A stretch of 64,000 nucleotides of DNA from Planktothricoides sp. SR001 (GCF_001276715.1 NZ_LIUQ01000002.1:144093-208092), one strand, 5' to 3'. Shown: positions 36,085 through 45,576, numbered from the stretch's first letter. The notes: generated from the letters alone by a model not told the origin. Program-made: numbers and translations.

Positions 36085-36215
36085 TTGGATTGAGTGGGGG
36101 GATCTAGGCAGTGATATTCCCACTCTGGAGTATGCTTGTGATTGGTTGCGGGATTAGTTGCGGGATTATCTGCGGACTAATGTTGAGGTGGAACAGGGTG
36201 ATAGCGGGATAGCTT
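36085..36215 (+). pseudogene. Duplicate 3' remnant of a WD40 gene
   Basis: Translates as TLEYACDWLRD, stop, LRDYLRTNVEVEQGD, matching the C-terminal LNYACNWVQDYLQTNVEVEE of the preceding pseudogene. A small internal duplication (TTGCGGGATTA) is present. The other DNA up to 36493 is non-coding. Confidence 0.7.
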
Positions 36216-36352
36216 TTCCCGGCACTTATGTGGGTGGAAAAGCAGGGGATAGATGCTCCCATGAGATTTAAGATTCCCGGATTCTTGGCAAAAGTCGGGG
36301 ATCTGTGGCCAAATTTGGCCAATTTTAAATATTCAGGAATTACCCATGAACG

Positions 36353-36424
36353 CTATCGGTAGGGTGTTTTTCCCAGACTGTTACCGACTAATACCCCATA
36401 TATAGAGTCGTTGCGTAAGTCCTA
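36353..36424 (-). repeat. MITE-like ~73-bp repeat, copy 2
   Basis: Inverse complement reads TAGGACTTACGCAACGACTC ... CACCCTACCGATAG, matching 10361-10433. It lies in a degraded stretch between the WD40 remnant and a histidine kinase. Confidence 0.65.
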
Positions 36425-36493
36425 ATATTCAGGGAGCGATCGCAATATAGACTCAGATTTACAACCTATTTATATTTACAGGCGGAATCAACC

Positions 36494-39280
36494 ATGATTC
36501 AAAAAACCATCCGGTTTGTGACTACCTTCTTGCTTCTTATCACACCCATAGCTGTTGTTACTGGGATTATTTATGCTCAACAAGCAAAGCAGGCGAAAAC
36601 TGTTCTGGAAATCCAAGCCAGTAATAGTGTCAAAGGCCAAACTGACCAAATTACCAGGGAATTTCAGTTAATCGTATCTGATTTAATATTTTTAACAAAA
36701 CTTAATGAATTGCAATTATATATTAAGCTAGAAAATCCCCAATATCGGGATGAATTAGCCCGTGAATTTTTAAATTTTTCCGCCTCAAAAAAAATGTACG
36801 ACCAGATTCGGTTTTTAGACCAAACCGGGATGGAAATTGTTCGGGTGAATTTTAATGGCGATCGCGCATCGATTGTGCCGGATGAAAAACTGCAAAATCA
36901 AGGAAATCGCTATTACTTTAAAGATACATTTCAGATCGATCCAGGAAAAATATTTGTTTCTCCCTTTGATTTAAATGTGGAAGGAAACCAAATTGAACAA
37001 CCATTAAAACCAATGATTCGATTTGGGGTTCCGGTGTTTGATGACCAGAATCAAAAACGAGGAATTGTTTTACTTAACTACCTGGGAAATCAGTTGTTAA
37101 ACCAACTGAAAAATAATGCGGCTTATGCTCCGGGGAATGTGATGCTGCTAAACGCCCAGGGTTTTTGGCTGACGGGAGTGGAAGATGCCCGGTTGTGGGG
37201 GTTTATGTATGGCGATCGCAACCATCAAACCTTTGGGCAATATTTTCCAGAGGAATGGCAAAAAATGAGCAAAAAAAAATCCGGTCAATTTTATAGTAAA
37301 AATGGCTTATTTACCTTTGTCACTATCTATCCTTTAAGGGGAACACAAAAATCCAGTATTGCGATCGCCCAAGAAGCCTTTGCTCCCAGCCAAGCGGAAA
37401 TCGGTGCCTCAGAATATTATTGGCAAGTGGTTTCCTATATATCCACTGCGGATCTCCAGGAGGCACTCAACCCCATTCGGCAAGAAACGACCCTGCTTTT
37501 CTTCGGATTAGGGGCGATCGGTCTGGTGATTGCTCTCTGGTTAACTAATATTCAAAATAAACGGGCTGAAGCGGAAAAACAAATTGAACAACAAAATAAA
37601 TTTTTAAATAATATCATCAATTCTCTAGCGGATCCTTTCTATGTGGTTAACGTCAAAGATTACAAGATTATTACGGCGAATACTGCGGCCAAAAAGCTGG
37701 GGAAATTAGATCGAGGAATTAGCCTGGGTTTAACCCATCAAAGCAATACCTCCTGTACAAATGCCCGACATTCTTGCCCCTTGCAAATCGTTCAGCAGAC
37801 CAAACAGCCGGTGGTGCTTGAACATACCCACTTTCGGGCTAATGGCGAACCGATGATGGTAGAAGTTCACGGCTATCCGATCTTAGATGAGGAGGGAAAT
37901 GTGGTGCAGATAATTGAATACAGCCTGGATATCACTGCCCGCAAACAAGTCGAAGAAGAATTACGCAAGCTTTCCCAAGCTGTAGAACAAAGCGCCAATG
38001 GGATTATTATTACTAATTTGCACGGCAAAATTGAGTATGTAAATCGCCAGTTTGCTCAAATGACTGGCTACACCTTTGAAGAAGTTAAGGACAAGACTCC
38101 TCGGATTTTGAATTCCGGTAAACAAAGCAAAGCTTATTATCAGGAGTTGTGGCAAACGATTAAATCGGGACGAGAATGGCGTGGGGAATTTCATAACCGC
38201 CGCAAAGATGGCTCGCTTTATTGGGCACAAGCGACGCTTTCGCCGATTTTTAATGCTGAGGGAAATATGACACATTTTCTCGGAATTCAAGAAAATATTA
38301 CCGCCCGAAAAGAAGCGGAATCAGCCCTACGGAATTCCGAAGCAAAATTGAGACGACAAACTCAGGAATTAGCTAAAGCTTTAGAAGAGTTACGCCATGC
38401 TCAAAGTCAATTAATTCAAACAGAAAAAATGTCTAGTTTGGGTCAACTGGTGGCAGGAATTGCCCATGAAATTAATAATCCCGTGAATTTTATTTATGGT
38501 AATCTGGCTCATATTCAGACCTATGTGCAAGATTTAATTCAACTAATTCAGCTTTATCAAACCTATCTCCCTGAACCCGCCGCAGAAATTACGGATCGAA
38601 TCGAAGATATCGATCTAGAATTTATGATCGAAGATATTCCTAATTTGATCGGATCCATGAAACAAGGGGCGAATCGAATTAAGGCGATTGTTTCTTCTTT
38701 ACGCACTTTTTCCCACATGGATCAAGTTGGGATTAAAGCGGTGGATATTCATCAAGGAATTGATAGTACCTTAATTTTGTTGCAGCCTCGCTTGAATGCC
38801 ACGGCAAATCGTCCCGAAATTCAAATAGAAAAACACTATGGTAAGTTACCTTTAGTTAAATGTTATGCCGATCAAATGAATCAGGTGTTTATGAATATTA
38901 TTAATAATGCTATTGATGCGATAGACCAGCGCGATTCGCGGCAGCGATCCGCTTTGCGCGATCGCACCCGGTCTTGGGCTGATTTTGAACAAAACCCCAG
39001 TCGAATTCAGATTATTACTGAGCTTATTACTGAAATGGGCGGGAATCGCCAATCGGTGAAAATCCGCATCATTGATAATGGATCAGGGATTCCTGCCTCG
39101 GTCAAAGACCGCGTATTTGACCCTTTTTTCACCACCAAAGATGTCGGTCAAGGAACCGGCTTAGGACTCTCGATCTGTTATAAAATTATTACCGAACAAC
39201 ATAAAGGAAAAATAGAATGTTTTTCCACCGTTGGTCAAGGTACAGAATTTGCCATCACTCTACCCATTTCGGGAATTTAA
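36494..39280 (+). CDS. PAS-containing membrane sensor histidine kinase
   Basis: 928 aa. Membrane helix at ~10-28, a periplasmic Cache-like sensor (~35-325), second helix LLFFGLGAIGLVIALWL (~335), then a first PAS with a Cys/His-containing loop (SCTNARHSCPLQ), a second PAS (YVNRQFAQMTGYTFEEV) with a PAC segment, a coiled coil, HisKA with His ~658 in AGIAHEINNPV, and HATPase_c (NIINNAIDAI, DNGSGI, GTGLGLSI). Just after the N box, residues ~813-826 (DSRQRSALRDRT) come from an in-frame palindromic element that the paralogous kinase at 3325-5292 lacks. Whether ATP binding survives is not known; the motifs themselves are intact. No adjacent response regulator. Confidence 0.92.
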   Translation: MIQKTIRFVTTFLLLITPIAVVTGIIYAQQAKQAKTVLEIQASNSVKGQTDQITREFQLIVSDLIFLTKLNELQLYIKLENPQYRDELAREFLNFSASKKMYDQIRFLDQTGMEIVRVNFNGDRASIVPDEKLQNQGNRYYFKDTFQIDPGKIFVSPFDLNVEGNQIEQPLKPMIRFGVPVFDDQNQKRGIVLLNYLGNQLLNQLKNNAAYAPGNVMLLNAQGFWLTGVEDARLWGFMYGDRNHQTFGQYFPEEWQKMSKKKSGQFYSKNGLFTFVTIYPLRGTQKSSIAIAQEAFAPSQAEIGASEYYWQVVSYISTADLQEALNPIRQETTLLFFGLGAIGLVIALWLTNIQNKRAEAEKQIEQQNKFLNNIINSLADPFYVVNVKDYKIITANTAAKKLGKLDRGISLGLTHQSNTSCTNARHSCPLQIVQQTKQPVVLEHTHFRANGEPMMVEVHGYPILDEEGNVVQIIEYSLDITARKQVEEELRKLSQAVEQSANGIIITNLHGKIEYVNRQFAQMTGYTFEEVKDKTPRILNSGKQSKAYYQELWQTIKSGREWRGEFHNRRKDGSLYWAQATLSPIFNAEGNMTHFLGIQENITARKEAESALRNSEAKLRRQTQELAKALEELRHAQSQLIQTEKMSSLGQLVAGIAHEINNPVNFIYGNLAHIQTYVQDLIQLIQLYQTYLPEPAAEITDRIEDIDLEFMIEDIPNLIGSMKQGANRIKAIVSSLRTFSHMDQVGIKAVDIHQGIDSTLILLQPRLNATANRPEIQIEKHYGKLPLVKCYADQMNQVFMNIINNAIDAIDQRDSRQRSALRDRTRSWADFEQNPSRIQIITELITEMGGNRQSVKIRIIDNGSGIPASVKDRVFDPFFTTKDVGQGTGLGLSICYKIITEQHKGKIECFSTVGQGTEFAITLPISGI
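38931..38968 (+). repeat. In-frame palindromic element, copy C (inside the histidine kinase gene)
   Basis: 38 bp encoding DSRQRSALRDRT, in the same orientation and frame relative to coding as copy A at 26653-26693, and 3 bp shorter. Confidence 0.75.
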
Positions 39281-39372
39281 ATATGATTTCATTCAGAATT
39301 GTCTATGGAGAATAATCCTGTGGTGGTTATTCTCCATTTTTATCAATTGTTGAGAGCCTGTTGAGCGCCTCT

Positions 39373-39412
39373 GGTGCGATTCCGCTTTCGCGGATCCCGA
39401 AGCGCGAATCGC
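39373..39412. repeat. Palindromic element, copy B (intergenic)
   Basis: 40 bp GGTGCGATTCCGC...GAATCGC; lies just beyond the stop codon of the DUF3067 gene. Confidence 0.75.
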
Positions 39413-39443
39413 GTCCCAGAGGGACTTAAAGCATTCAGCCAGC

Positions 39444-39761
39444 TTAGGAATTTTCCAAAATCCATTCAGAAGCCCTTTCGCCCAAATCAATGGGAATACT
39501 GACCGCTTTACCCAACCGAGGACGTTCCTGAGTATTTTCAATAAAACGTTGCACTTGCTCAAACCCGCCCCAAGCGTGCAGATAATTCGCCACTGCGTTC
39601 AAATGCTCTTGATATTCCGCTTCGGTCATGGGAAAAGAGGCTTGCTCTAAGTATTTCCACATCACCTGGACAAACATCTTACCTTGAGTCCGGCGCAGTT
39701 GAATGTCGTAGGAATATCCCCATTTCTGGATCAACAATGCTCGTAATGTATTTCCGTCCAT
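39444..39761 (-). CDS. DUF3067 family protein
   Basis: 105 aa. The opening LRALLIQKWGYSYDIQLRRT and the following GKMFVQVMWKYLEQASFPMT are characteristic of this family, found in cyanobacteria and plastids. No signal peptide or membrane helix. It is often near petC/petA, which are divergent here about 440 bp away; function unknown, a link to photosynthetic complexes is inference from context only. Confidence 0.88.
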   Translation of the reverse strand: MDGNTLRALLIQKWGYSYDIQLRRTQGKMFVQVMWKYLEQASFPMTEAEYQEHLNAVANYLHAWGGFEQVQRFIENTQERPRLGKAVSIPIDLGERASEWILENS

Positions 39762-39889
39762 ATCATTAAAAGAACAATTTTACAATCACAATTTACAAAA
39801 ATCCCGTTTTCAGAAATTACGATTATGGCGTAAAAGAATGTAATAATTCTCTAAGGAATGCTCTAATTGGGCATCTCAAGCTGTTGAGG

Positions 39890-40135
39890 GTTGACAGTTG
39901 ACCGTTGATAGTTAACAGTTAACAGTTGACCGTTGACCCCCGTCTGCACGGAGGCTGACCGTTCATCGTTCACCCCTGTCCTTAGTCCTTAGTCCTTAGT
40001 CCTTAGTTGTTAAGTCTAATGACAAGTGACAAGTAACCCTTGACAGTGAACAGTGAACAGTTAACAGTTAACAGTTAACAGTTAACCAGGAACGGTGAAC
40101 CAGCAACGGTGAACCAGGAACGGTGAACCGTCAAA
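39890..40135. repeat. Low-complexity short repeats upstream of petC
   Basis: Runs of GTTGACCGTTGAC/GTTAACAGTTAACAG, CCTTAGTCCTTAGT and GGAACGGTGAACCAG. No gene in 39762-40197. This kind of sequence-degenerate spacer is typical between genes in this genome. Confidence 0.8.
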
Positions 40136-40197
40136 CTCCCGATTGGGATTGCTCTATTAAAAAATAAAACTGTACCATACACCTAGCTGTTTAGCTC

Positions 40198-40737
40198 ATG
40201 GCTCAAGCTTCTGGATCTCCCGATGTCCCCAGCATGGGGCGTCGTCAATTTATGAATTTTCTGACCTTTGGTGCCGTTACGGGAACCGCGTTAGGCGCAC
40301 TTTATCCGGTCGTTCAATATTTTATTCCTCCCTCTAGTGGGGGTGGTGGATCGGGTGTCACTGCTAAAGATGCCCTGGGTAATGATGTGAAAGCCACCCA
40401 GTTCTTGGCTAGTCATAATTCAGGCGATCGCACCTTAGTCCAAGGTCTTAAAGGCGACCCCACCTACTTAGTAGTAACTGAAGACAAAAGTCTAGCAGAT
40501 TACGGAATCAACGCCGTTTGTACTCACCTGGGTTGCGTGGTGCCTTGGAACGCTGGTGAAAATAAATTTATGTGCCCGTGTCATGGTTCTCAGTACAATG
40601 CCGAAGGCAAAGTTGTGCGTGGCCCTGCACCGTTGTCTCTAGCCCTGACTCACGTCAACGTGCAAGACGACACCGTGTTTATCAGTCAATGGACTGAAAC
40701 CGACTTCCGCACCGGGGAAGAACCCTACTGGGCGTAA
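40198..40737 (+). CDS. petC: Cytochrome b6f complex Rieske iron-sulfur subunit
   Basis: 179 aa. Transfers electrons from plastoquinol to cytochrome f in the thylakoid lumen. An N-terminal Tat-type segment with the double Arg in [10 protein letters not shown] doubles as the membrane anchor ([20 protein letters not shown]). A Gly-rich hinge follows. The 2Fe-2S ligands are in [10 protein letters not shown] and CPCHGSQY. Upstream of petA with a 113-nt gap, the standard petCA operon. Confidence 0.98.
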   Translation: MAQASGSPDVPSMGRRQFMNFLTFGAVTGTALGALYPVVQYFIPPSSGGGGSGVTAKDALGNDVKATQFLASHNSGDRTLVQGLKGDPTYLVVTEDKSLADYGINAVCTHLGCVVPWNAGENKFMCPCHGSQYNAEGKVVRGPAPLSLALTHVNVQDDTVFISQWTETDFRTGEEPYWA

Positions 40738-40850
40738 AAATTTTAAATTTTAGCCTTTAGATTTTCAATGTAATTGCCCATTGAAGTAATCTAAATTTCC
40801 CGCGTTATTTCCCACGTTTGACCTTTGGAGCAGAGAACCTCTCATCGAAG

Positions 40851-41840
40851 ATGAAAACATATTCCTTATCGGAGATACTACGGCTTAGTCAAAAGGCGAT
40901 CGCCAAAGGACTGGTTTTAGCCGTCACCACCCTTAGCTTATTCATTGCCAGCGACCTGGTAATTCCCCAGTCAGCCGCTGCCTATCCTTTCTGGGCGCAG
41001 CAAACCGCTCCCGAAACTCCTCGGGAAGCCACCGGACGCATTGTTTGCGCCAACTGCCACCTCGGTGCCAAACCCACTGAAGTGGAAGTGCCTCAGTCTG
41101 TGTTACCGGACACGGTGTTTGAAGCCGTCGTGAAAATTCCTTACGACACTCAAGCCCAACAAGTCTTAGGTGATGGCAGCAAAGGTGGCTTAAACGTTGG
41201 TGCCGTCTTAATGTTGCCCGAAGGCTTTAAGATTGCTCCAGAAGACAGAATTCCTGAAGAAATGAAGGAAAAAGTCGAAGGACTTTACTTCCAGCCTTAC
41301 AGTGCTGACCAAGAAAACGTTGTGATCATCGGCCCATTACCCGGTGAACAATATCAAGAGATTGTATTTCCGGTCTTATCTCCCAATCCCGAAACCGATA
41401 AATCGATTAAATACGGTAAATATTCGATTCACGCTGGGGGCAACCGGGGTCGGGGACAAGTTTATCCAACCGGGGATAAAACCAACAATACTATCTATAA
41501 TGCCAGCGCTGCCGGAACCATTAGCCAAATTGCTCAGGCTGCCTCTGGTGGTTATGAAGTGACCATTCAATCCACTGACGGCGCGTCCGTTGTTGATGTG
41601 ATTCCTGCCGGCCCAGAATTGATCGTTGCCGAAGGCGATCAAGTCACCGCTGGTCAAGCTTTGACCAACAATCCCAATGTGGGTGGTTTTGGTCAGCGCG
41701 ATACAGAAATCGTGTTGCAAAGTGCGGCGCGGATTCAAGGATTATTAGCTTTCTTTGGCATCGTCATCTTGTCTCAAATTCTTCTGGTTCTGAAGAAGAA
41801 ACAAGTCGAAAAAGTTCAAGCAGCCGAAATGAACTTTTAA
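40851..41840 (+). CDS. petA: Cytochrome f, b6f complex
   Basis: 329 aa. The signal peptide ends in AAA before YPFWAQQ, whose Tyr becomes the N-terminal heme ligand; the heme c site is CANCH. A large lumenal domain is followed by a C-terminal membrane helix ([18 protein letters not shown]) and basic stop-transfer residues. I chose ATG 40851 (MKTYSLSE) over TTG 40818, since the signal peptide then has normal length and GGAGCAGAG lies upstream. Follows petC in an operon; a terminator follows. Confidence 0.98.
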   Translation: MKTYSLSEILRLSQKAIAKGLVLAVTTLSLFIASDLVIPQSAAAYPFWAQQTAPETPREATGRIVCANCHLGAKPTEVEVPQSVLPDTVFEAVVKIPYDTQAQQVLGDGSKGGLNVGAVLMLPEGFKIAPEDRIPEEMKEKVEGLYFQPYSADQENVVIIGPLPGEQYQEIVFPVLSPNPETDKSIKYGKYSIHAGGNRGRGQVYPTGDKTNNTIYNASAAGTISQIAQAASGGYEVTIQSTDGASVVDVIPAGPELIVAEGDQVTAGQALTNNPNVGGFGQRDTEIVLQSAARIQGLLAFFGIVILSQILLVLKKKQVEKVQAAEMNF

Positions 41841-41874
41841 GCCTAAAGTAGCTTTAATCAGTTAACTCAAAAAA

Positions 41875-41898
41875 GGGGGCAATTTGCTCCCTTTTTTT
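41875..41898 (+). terminator. Rho-independent terminator of petCA
   Basis: GGGGGCAA/TTGCTCCC stem with one mismatch and a run of seven T. Confidence 0.8.
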
Positions 41899-42018
41899 AT
41901 ACAAATTTCAAAAATTACTGCTATATTTATTTCAATTATGCTTGATCCAATGCTGAGATGGGGCGCAAGCATTGGATCAAGCACAATTGAAACAACTATA
42001 TAAAGTACAAAAAAACCT

Positions 42019-42043
42019 GTCATTCCCGCGAATGCGGGAATCC
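42019..42043 (+). repeat. 25-bp palindromic repeat, left of the hydrolase
   Basis: GTCATTCCCGCGAATGCGGG + AATCC. Its exact inverse complement is at 43112-43136 on the other side of the hydrolase gene. Confidence 0.9.
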
Positions 42044-42146
42044 AGAAAACCTCTGTACTTCATCCAAATAATAAGCGCTATATTGCATTTTTACTTGGAA
42101 ACGGAGTAAGCTTAATGATTGACAATCTGAAAATAAAAATAACATC

Positions 42147-42992
42147 GTGAAAGTTGAAGAAAAAGTAGTTGAAGTGGGTTCCCTGAAGTGGTTTTATCGG
42201 GAAATTAATCCCCAAAACCCCAGCGATCGCCCCCCGGTATTGTTGTTACATGGACTAGCTGCCCAAAGTTATAGTTGGACAGTGATTATGCGGAATTTGG
42301 CAGAAAAAGGATTTCGGGCGATCGCTCCTGATTGGATTGGCTTTGGTCAATCAGCTAAACCGGAAAAACAGGACTTTCCCTACACTCCTGAAGCCTTTAT
42401 CAGCGCCCTGGATAGCTTTCTCAACACCCTAGAAATTGCCAATTTTTCTTTAGCAATTCAAGGATTTTTAGGCACTGTTGGCCTCCAATATGCCCTGAAA
42501 AATCCAGAAAAAATTGAGCGATTAATCATACTTAATGCTCCCGTTTCTTCAGAATCAAAATTACCTTGGAAAATCAAACAATTTGGTTTACCATTCATCG
42601 GTGACATGATTACCCAAGACCCTCTTTCCATCGATCGCACCTTGGAAGCGGGCTGCGGATATCCTATTTCTGACGAAGACTTAAAAATCTATCGGGCACC
42701 ATTACTCCAAAGTTCCGCCGCAGGCAGATCACTGTTAAATACTGTGCGGAAACTTGACCTCAAAAATGCCATGACTGAAATTGAATCTGGGGCAAAAGCA
42801 TGGCAAAAACCTACCTTAATTATTTGGGGGACAGAAGACCCTTGGTTGCCCGTACTCGATGGGGAAAAACTGGTTAAATCTCTACCCAATGGTCAGTTAG
42901 TCAAACTGGAAAAAGCGGGACATTATCCTCAAGAACATTGGTCATCAGAAATCAGCGATATTATATTGCCCTTTTTGCGTCGTCAAGAATAG
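42147..42992 (+). CDS. Alpha/beta hydrolase-fold protein without a recognisable nucleophile
   Basis: 281 aa. Oxyanion-hole region VLLLHGLAAQSYSW and the strand after it (FRAIAPDWIGFGQSAKP) are those of haloalkane-dehalogenase/epoxide-hydrolase-like enzymes; the late His is in KAGHYPQEH and an acid in WGTEDPWLPV. At the nucleophile elbow, however, the sequence is LAIQGFLGTVGLQYAL, with no Ser, Cys or Asp at the usual place. GTG start at 42147. It may be non-enzymatic or use another residue. Bracketed by exact inverted copies of a 25-bp palindrome. Confidence 0.85.
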   Translation: MKVEEKVVEVGSLKWFYREINPQNPSDRPPVLLLHGLAAQSYSWTVIMRNLAEKGFRAIAPDWIGFGQSAKPEKQDFPYTPEAFISALDSFLNTLEIANFSLAIQGFLGTVGLQYALKNPEKIERLIILNAPVSSESKLPWKIKQFGLPFIGDMITQDPLSIDRTLEAGCGYPISDEDLKIYRAPLLQSSAAGRSLLNTVRKLDLKNAMTEIESGAKAWQKPTLIIWGTEDPWLPVLDGEKLVKSLPNGQLVKLEKAGHYPQEHWSSEISDIILPFLRRQE

Positions 42993-43019
42993 GCTTCTTG
43001 CAAAACAATTAAGAAACAA

Positions 43020-43085
43020 AGAAACCGGGTTTCTTGAAGCAATCCTTGCTGAAAACGAAAGAGTCCCATAGAAACCCGGTTTCTG
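43020..43085. repeat. Pair of GAAACCGGGTTTC palindromes
   Basis: AGAAACCGGGTTTCTTG and AGAAACCCGGTTTCTGAG separated by about 35 nt, as at 15971-16037. Confidence 0.75.
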
Positions 43086-43111
43086 AGATTTCGTTCCCGA
43101 AGTAAATCCGT

Positions 43112-43136
43112 GGATTCCCGCATTCGCGGGAATGAC
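43112..43136 (-). repeat. 25-bp palindromic repeat, right of the hydrolase
   Basis: Exact inverse complement of 42019-42043. Confidence 0.9.
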
Positions 43137-43210
43137 AGTTTTTTTCTGAGATTTGAGACTATAATAAATCAAAAATCAACTCCAAAACTGAAAAAAAACT
43201 AAAAAAACTT

Positions 43211-44185
43211 ATGACTGCGCCTTTAATTTCCGTGATTATTCCCACCTATAATCGTGAAGATGCCCTACGAGACAGTATTGCGGATGTACTCAAGCAAGAC
43301 TATCCCAATTTTGAGGCGATAGTCGTTGACCAAACCGCTACTCATAAACCAGAGATTCAACAGTATTTAGAAGAAATGTCTAATCAGGGAAAAATTCGCT
43401 GGTTTAGAGTGAACTGGGCCAGTTTACCTGGGGCGCGAAATTATGCAGTTCGTCGGGCAAAAGGCGAGATTATTCTATTTATTGATGATGATGTGCAGTT
43501 GCCAGAAAACTTTCTAGCCAACCATGCCAAAAACTATCAAGACAACCCCGAAATAGGCGCGATCGCTGGTCGAGTTTTTGACCGAATGAAACTAACCGAT
43601 TCTCAGGGAAATTTAATCATAGAACAACTGCCCCCGGAAGCAATGGATCCGGGAATTGCTTGGTATTATATTGATTTAGTCCATACGGTAAAACCCCAGC
43701 AAGTCCTCTCTGCCAGAGGCTGCAATATGTCGTTTCGCCGGGAAATATTTACGCAGCATGGACTCAAATTTGATGAGCGATTTAGAGGGTCTGCGGTGCG
43801 CGAAGAGTCTGATTTTTGTCTGCGGTTACGGTCAACAGGATATAAAATATGGTATGACCCAGAAGCCCATTTAGTTCACCTGGGAGAAGAGACGGGCGGA
43901 TGTCACGATATTAGCACAAAATCTTGGCAATATCAGATTACTTTTTATCACAATCATTTCTTTTTAGGCTTAAAAAATCTCACCTGTTCTCAATGTGTCC
44001 GCTTTTTTGCCCGGTTATTTGATTGTCATGTCCTGGGTCATCCCCCTTGTAATAAAAGTGGTTCACCGCTAAAAATGTTGGTGCGGGGTTTTTTTTATAC
44101 CCTGGGTTTTTTCAGTGCAGTTGGCACTCAAATCAAATCTCTCTGGAATGATGGGCAAATTTATACTAAGGAAGATAAGGAATAA
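43211..44185 (+). CDS. Glycosyltransferase family 2
   Basis: 324 aa GT-A-fold transferase that uses a nucleotide sugar. PLISVIIPTYNREDALRDSI at the N-terminus, IVVDQT, GARNYAVRRAKGEIILFIDD and the metal-binding DDD/DXD-like DDDVQ; EESDFCLRL provides the likely catalytic ED. A C-terminal amphipathic region may touch the membrane. First of three plus-strand glycosyltransferases (43.2-46.9 kb), suggesting surface polysaccharide synthesis. Acceptor unknown. Confidence 0.93.
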   Translation: MTAPLISVIIPTYNREDALRDSIADVLKQDYPNFEAIVVDQTATHKPEIQQYLEEMSNQGKIRWFRVNWASLPGARNYAVRRAKGEIILFIDDDVQLPENFLANHAKNYQDNPEIGAIAGRVFDRMKLTDSQGNLIIEQLPPEAMDPGIAWYYIDLVHTVKPQQVLSARGCNMSFRREIFTQHGLKFDERFRGSAVREESDFCLRLRSTGYKIWYDPEAHLVHLGEETGGCHDISTKSWQYQITFYHNHFFLGLKNLTCSQCVRFFARLFDCHVLGHPPCNKSGSPLKMLVRGFFYTLGFFSAVGTQIKSLWNDGQIYTKEDKE

Positions 44186-44225
44186 TTGATAATTGATAAT
44201 TGATAATTGATAATTGATAATTGAT
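44184..44225. repeat. TTGATAATTGATAA tandem repeat
   Basis: About five copies of ATAATTGAT directly after the GT2 stop, followed by CAACCAACAACAACC low-complexity DNA to about 44360. No gene in the gap. Confidence 0.8.
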
Positions 44226-44373
44226 GATTATTCTTTAATAGTTATTAATTATTTTCCCCAACTAACAACCCCCCCAACCCCCCCGTCAACCGCCATCGGG
44301 CAAGCAACAACCAACAACAACCAACCAACAACCAACAACAACCAACAACCAACAACCAACCAATAATAAAATT

Positions 44374-45570
44374 ATGAAAATTTTAGTCGTTAGCCATACT
44401 TATATTGTTGACCTAAACCGAGAAAAGTTTAGGGCTTTAGCCAAGTTAGAACCAGGAATTGAGGTGACGGTGGTGGTGCCCCGACGGTGGCAACCCGGTG
44501 GAGTGCAAAATAAAATTATTGAAACCCAACCCATTCAAGAAGGTTCTTTTCAAGTAGTGCCGGTTTCTAATTTTAGTGAAAATAATCAGGGTTTATTGGT
44601 ATTTGGGGCAGATTTGATTAATGTATTGCATAATTTTCGCCCGGATATTATCCAGGTTGAACAAGGGGCAAAAGCGCTGGCTTATGCTCAGTTAATTACT
44701 CTGAATCGTTGGTTAAAAATTGGGGCAAAAAATGTCTTCTTTACTTGGTGGAATTTGCCTTATACTTTAAAGTGGCCGATTTCTTGGTTGGAAGCTTATA
44801 ATTTAAAAGCTACTGATGGGGTAGTGGTGGGTAATCAAGATGGGGCAGATATTTTGCGCGATCGCGGATATACTGGCCCGATGGTGGTGATGCCTCAATT
44901 GGGGGTTGATGAAACTTTGTTTCGTCCCCAAAGCCAACCGGAATTAGCGGCTAAACTGGGAATTAAAGATACGGATTTTATTGTGGGATTTGTAGGCCGA
45001 TTTGTGGAAGAAAAAGGCTTAATTACCCTAGCAAAAGCTTTGGAAAAAATCCCCGAAAAACCTTGGAAGTGGTTATTATTAGGACGCGGCGATTTAGAGT
45101 CACAGTTACTCGCTTGGGCGGCAGAAAATGGCTTTACTGATAGAGTAATTATAGTGGAAAGTGTCCCCCATGACCAAGTATATCAATATATTAATTTAAT
45201 GAATGTTTTGGTTTTACCTTCGGAAACTACCTATAAGTTTAAAACTTTAACTTCTGTGGGCTGGAAAGAACAGTTTGGTCATGTTTTAATTGAGGCGATC
45301 GCTTGTAAAGTGCCGGTAATTGGGTCGGACTCTGGAGAAATTCCTTATGTGATTGATGACGCTGGGTTAGTGTTTCCTGAAAAAGATGTGGCAGCGTTGC
45401 AAAATTGCTTGATGCAACTGATGGAAAATACCCAGTTAGCTGCGGATTTGGGGGAAAAAGGTTATCAAAGAGCGATCGCGCACTATACCAATCAAGCCCT
45501 AGCCCAAGAACTGTTAAAATTTTACCAACAATTGCTCACCACTGATATAGCAGTCCTATTTCAATCGTAA
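44374..45570 (+). CDS. Glycosyltransferase family 4 (group 1)
   Basis: 398 aa GT-B-fold transferase. Residues ~1-185 are the acceptor domain (MKILVVSHTYIVDLNREKFR). Then comes the donor-binding domain with IVGFVGRFVEEKGLITLAKA and the conserved E-x7-E-like motif FGHVLIEAIACKVPVIGSD followed by GEIPYVI. No membrane span; probably peripheral. Second in the glycosyltransferase cluster; sugar and acceptor not predictable. Confidence 0.93.
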   Translation: MKILVVSHTYIVDLNREKFRALAKLEPGIEVTVVVPRRWQPGGVQNKIIETQPIQEGSFQVVPVSNFSENNQGLLVFGADLINVLHNFRPDIIQVEQGAKALAYAQLITLNRWLKIGAKNVFFTWWNLPYTLKWPISWLEAYNLKATDGVVVGNQDGADILRDRGYTGPMVVMPQLGVDETLFRPQSQPELAAKLGIKDTDFIVGFVGRFVEEKGLITLAKALEKIPEKPWKWLLLGRGDLESQLLAWAAENGFTDRVIIVESVPHDQVYQYINLMNVLVLPSETTYKFKTLTSVGWKEQFGHVLIEAIACKVPVIGSDSGEIPYVIDDAGLVFPEKDVAALQNCLMQLMENTQLAADLGEKGYQRAIAHYTNQALAQELLKFYQQLLTTDIAVLFQS

Positions 45571-45576
45571 TATTTT

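Noticed and set aside
39293-39562. Minus-strand open frame overlapping the DUF3067 gene
   Set aside because: Out-of-frame with the clear DUF3067 protein and partly made of the palindromic element.
42019-43136. Exact inverted 25-mers considered as insertion-sequence ends around the hydrolase
   Set aside because: Each copy is itself a palindrome of a common repeat class and no transposase or target duplication is visible.
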